DNA of 7,466 nt. It comes from JAPLGE01 sp964355545. GTDB lineage: Bacteria; Bipolaricaulota; Bipolaricaulia; UBA7950; UBA9294. The notes under the pieces are model-generated. The model had not been told where the DNA came from. It searched no databases and saw only the letters and a program-made list of their open reading frames with translations. Every line of letters begins with the position of its first letter. Position 1 is the stretch's first letter. Where the stretch lies: NCBI GenBank assembly GCA_964355545.1, contig CAYHEK010000071.1:1-7466 (forward strand), given 5' to 3'. This document shows, piece by piece, positions 5,410 through 7,466 of this stretch. The position numbers were made by a program, and so were the translations under genes.

Positions 5410-7154
5410 GCGCCGTGCACCCGATCGAGCTCCTCGTCAGAGATGTCCCAGACGGTGTTGTGGGGCGGGAGGGGCTCGCGCCGCATGAACTCCGGCAGGC
5501 GGTCGTCCTTCTTCGTGAATCCGGCCGCCTTGTTGAACCCCCGCTCCATCTCGAGGATCTTCCCGCCAAGCTTCACTGCCTCCGCGACCGTCCAGTCGGT
5601 CCCGAGGACGCCGTTGCACTCCTCGACGACTCCCTCGAACCCCTTGGCGATGTCCAGGATGGCGAAGCTGATGAAGAGGCAATGGCCGGTTGTGTCGAGG
5701 AAGGCCGTCGCCTGCTGGAAGTTGCGGACGAGGTCGGCCTTGTGGACATCGAGGGGGTCGACCTTTCCACTCACGCCCAGGATCTCCGGGGCGATTGTGT
5801 AGCCCGCCGTGTGGTCGGCGCCCATGGTCGAGGTGGCGTAGGTCATCCCGATCCCCTTGATGGCGCGCGGCTCGTAGGCCGGCATGTTCTGCCCCTTGAC
5901 GGAAGGCACGCGCTCCACGCCGAAGATCCTCCCTGTGACGGCGGCACCGCTGCCGAGGATGCGTCCGAGCGGCGTTCCCTTTCCGATCTCGTGCAAAAGC
6001 TCGATCGCGCGCGCTCCGTCGCCGAAGCGGGCGACCCCTCCTTCCATCGCCACGGCGAGGGCTCCGCCGGTCTCGATCGTGTCCAGGCCGTACTCGTTGC
6101 ACAGCTGGTTCAACTCGGCGAGGACGTCGAGGTCGTCGATCCCGCAATTGGCGCCGAACGCCCAGTCGGACTCGTACTCGAGGCACGAGGTGTGTTCGCT
6201 CCCGTCTCGGCGGTGCCAGGTGTTGGAGCAGGCGATGATGCAGCCAGGGCTGCACGCGTGGTTGTACAGCTCCCTCCCCAGGCGCTCCTTGTTTCCGGCG
6301 AAGATCGCCTCGCCCGCGACCTTCGTCGCCCCCTCGAAGCGGCCCTCGCGGAAGTTCCGCGTCGGGAGGGCGCCGGCCTCGTTGATGATGTTGACGAGAA
6401 CGGCTGTGCCGTACGTGTTCAACGCGCCCTTGGGCTTGGTGATCGCGTGCGCAGTCAGGGCCTCGGTAAGCTTCTTGCGGCCCTCGTCGAAGAGGGCGCT
6501 GTTGGAAAGCGGCACGCCGGGGGCATCGCGGTCGTCCACGACGATGAACTTGAGCCCTTTGCTACCGAGGACGGCTCCCAGGCCACCCCGCCCGGCGTAG
6601 CGGCTGGGGCGGCCGGAGAGGTCGTTGAATCCGACTCCCGCCGCGTTCATCCGCCTCTCGCCCGCGACCCCGATTCCCATAAGAGCGACGTTCGCGACGC
6701 TCCCGTAGCGCTCGTAGACGGAGGGGAAGGCGGAGTAGAGCCCCTGGCCGATCCAGGGGTCCGCACCGGCGAAGCTCGCCCCGTCCTTCGTGATCTTGAG
6801 GATCGAGAACCTTCCCTTCTCCTTCGGTTTCCCCTCCACGATGATCGCCTTGATCCCGAGGCGAGCCAGTCTCTGCCCGAAGGAGGTCCCCGCATTCGCC
6901 TCCTTGATCGTCCCGGTGAGGGGTGATTTCCCTCCGACCGAGATCCGGCCCGAGGTCGGGGCCGCGGTCCCGGTGACGATCCCCGGAGCGAGGACGACCT
7001 TGTTCGTCTCGTCCCACGGGTGAGATGTGGGCGGCACCTCCTCGCAGACGATCCTCGAGGTCAACCCGCGACCTCCCAGGTTCCGGTACTTCCTCGGGAC
7101 GTCCTCGTAGACGGCCGTCCGACTAGTCATGTCGACGCGCAACACCTTCTGCAT
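5406..7154 (-). CDS. Aldehyde:ferredoxin oxidoreductase family protein (tungsten/pyranopterin, 4Fe-4S)
   Basis: Cytoplasmic AOR-family enzyme of 582 residues. Characterised members oxidise aldehydes to carboxylic acids, passing electrons to ferredoxin, using a W (or Mo) bis-pyranopterin and one 4Fe-4S cluster. The N-terminal AOR domain runs to about residue 205, with LGGRGLTSRI (26-35), the APTSGRISVGGKSPLTG pterin-binding stretch (65-81) and YAGRGGLGAVLGSKGLK (186-202). The cluster cysteines are CSPGCIIAC (Cys301, Cys305, Cys309) and TGHC (Cys492). Note the CX3CX3C spacing instead of the CX2CX3C of Pyrococcus AOR. LEYE (Glu326) and GADHT (His448) match the active-site Glu and His of the family. 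The C-terminus is shorter than usual and ends VHGA. The start ATG 7154 has AGGGGG about 10 nt upstream. It heads a unit with two MoaD-like genes and a HAD phosphatase. The exact substrate cannot be told, and a non-aldehyde member of the family is possible. Confidence 0.92.
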   Translation of the reverse strand: MQKVLRVDMTSRTAVYEDVPRKYRNLGGRGLTSRIVCEEVPPTSHPWDETNKVVLAPGIVTGTAAPTSGRISVGGKSPLTGTIKEANAGTSFGQRLARLGIKAIIVEGKPKEKGRFSILKITKDGASFAGADPWIGQGLYSAFPSVYERYGSVANVALMGIGVAGERRMNAAGVGFNDLSGRPSRYAGRGGLGAVLGSKGLKFIVVDDRDAPGVPLSNSALFDEGRKKLTEALTAHAITKPKGALNTYGTAVLVNIINEAGALPTRNFREGRFEGATKVAGEAIFAGNKERLGRELYNHACSPGCIIACSNTWHRRDGSEHTSCLEYESDWAFGANCGIDDLDVLAELNQLCNEYGLDTIETGGALAVAMEGGVARFGDGARAIELLHEIGKGTPLGRILGSGAAVTGRIFGVERVPSVKGQNMPAYEPRAIKGIGMTYATSTMGADHTAGYTIAPEILGVSGKVDPLDVHKADLVRNFQQATAFLDTTGHCLFISFAILDIAKGFEGVVEECNGVLGTDWTVAEAVKLGGKILEMERGFNKAAGFTKKDDRLPEFMRREPLPPHNTVWDISDEELDRVHGA

Positions 7155-7280
7155 CTTGGACTCGCCCCCTTGTATGCGATCTCCTCGTGCCCTCCGCTCT
7201 TCGAGCGCTCCCGTTGTTTAGAGGTTCCCCTCCTTTTCTCGATCCACCGGATTCCTCCTTTGCACTATACAGAAGACAAG
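7155..7280 (-). promoter_or_regulatory. Leader and possible promoter of the AOR unit
   Basis: The gap before the AOR start contains TATAGT on the minus strand (7269-7264), a good -10, but no matching -35 17 bp upstream, so the promoter call is weak. Downstream the leader holds AAAGGAGG 6 nt before a GTG (7247), which opens a 9-codon frame MDREKEGNL ending at TAA (7218-7220), a second purine-rich AAAAGGAGGGG without a start codon, and a small hairpin CGCTC-TTC-GAGCG (7195-7207). A leader peptide is possible but unsupported by anything beyond the ribosome binding site. Confidence 0.3.
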
Positions 7281-7466
7281 GTGGGGGTCGTCGCGAATCG
7301 GCTCCCCGTGTCGGCCGGGCGGCCTTGACAGGGAGGCCGTTCAAGAGGAGGACGGAGCCCCCCTTCGAGCCGGAGTGGCTCTTTCAGCCCGAGGGCGCGG
7401 GTTTGCCTGGAGGATTGGTTGGCTTTCTTCCCCTCCGATTGGCGGTTGACCCGGCCGCATCGCGGT
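7281..7466 (+). pseudogene. Start of a trehalose-6-phosphate synthase-like (GT20) reading frame, apparently frameshifted
   Basis: From GTG 7281 the plus strand reads VVANRLPVSAG, close to the conserved N-terminal strand of GT20 enzymes (V-V-S-N-R-L-P-V), then stops at TGA 7326-7328 after 15 codons. In the frame shifted by -1 the sequence is open to the window end and includes WLFQPEGAGLPGGLVGFL, resembling the F-x-P-S-x-GGLV glucose-binding segment that follows in this family. This fits a one-base deletion between about 7308 and 7340, either true decay or a sequence error. Only about 60 codons are visible, no good ribosome binding site precedes the GTG, and the similarity is judged by eye. 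Alternatively this is non-coding GC-rich DNA. Confidence 0.4.

Noticed and set aside
4920..6926. 668-codon open frame on the plus strand antisense to AOR and the MoaD-like genes
   Set aside because: Its product is Arg/Gly/Pro/Val/Asp-rich without any recognisable domain, and it mirrors the GC-biased third positions of the well-supported minus-strand genes.
7123..7344. 73-codon minus-strand frame overlapping the AOR start
   Set aside because: Arg/Gly/Pro-rich product without family features, overlapping the AOR N-terminus in another frame.

Overview
This is a GC-rich bacterial window in which every well-supported gene lies on the minus strand, so transcription runs from high to low coordinates. 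Protein content (a tungsten-type aldehyde:ferredoxin oxidoreductase, MoaD/ThiS-like proteins, a D-aminoacylase-type amidohydrolase and a branched-chain amino acid type ABC transporter) suggests an anaerobic or facultative, peptide- or amino-acid-using bacterium. The lineage cannot be fixed from the sequence. An uncultivated GC-rich phylum is only a guess. No rRNA, tRNA, CRISPR array, transposase or phage gene was recognised.

Block A (about 7154 down to 4223) is a tightly packed four-gene unit: an AOR-family oxidoreductase (5406-7154); a MoaD-like protein lacking the C-terminal diglycine (5095-5409), whose GTG overlaps the AOR stop as GTGA; a classical MoaD/ThiS-like sulfur-carrier candidate ending in VGGG (4866-5108); and a small HAD phosphatase (4223-4840). 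The first two junctions overlap and the third is separated by a short segment that can fold into a hairpin. The unit reads as a tungsto-/molybdo-enzyme with accessory cofactor proteins.

The 4222-3927 interval separates the blocks. It carries the best promoter in the window (TTGACA, 17 bp, TACCAT, minus strand, 4107-4079) followed by an unusually AT-rich leader of about 145 nt. The leader has an operator-like dyad (4018-4048), a pair of 8-bp direct repeats and a longer-range inverted repeat beside the ribosome binding site.

Block B (3926 down to the left edge) is an N-acyl-D-amino-acid deacylase-like amidohydrolase (2265-3926), a secreted substrate-binding protein of the LivK type (934-2118) and the start of a LivH-type permease (790 down to 1, running off the window). 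A 13-bp perfect stem-loop between livK and livH is placed where differential expression of binding protein over permease would be set. Together they suggest import of an amino-acid-like or acylated amino acid compound and its hydrolysis in the cytoplasm. livM, livG and livF would be expected beyond the left edge.

The right end (7155-7466) holds the leader of the AOR unit. On the opposite strand, starting at about 7281, there is a short reading frame beginning like a trehalose-6-phosphate synthase (GT20) that meets a stop after 15 codons. The probable continuation lies in another frame, so it is either a decaying gene or a sequence error at the window edge.
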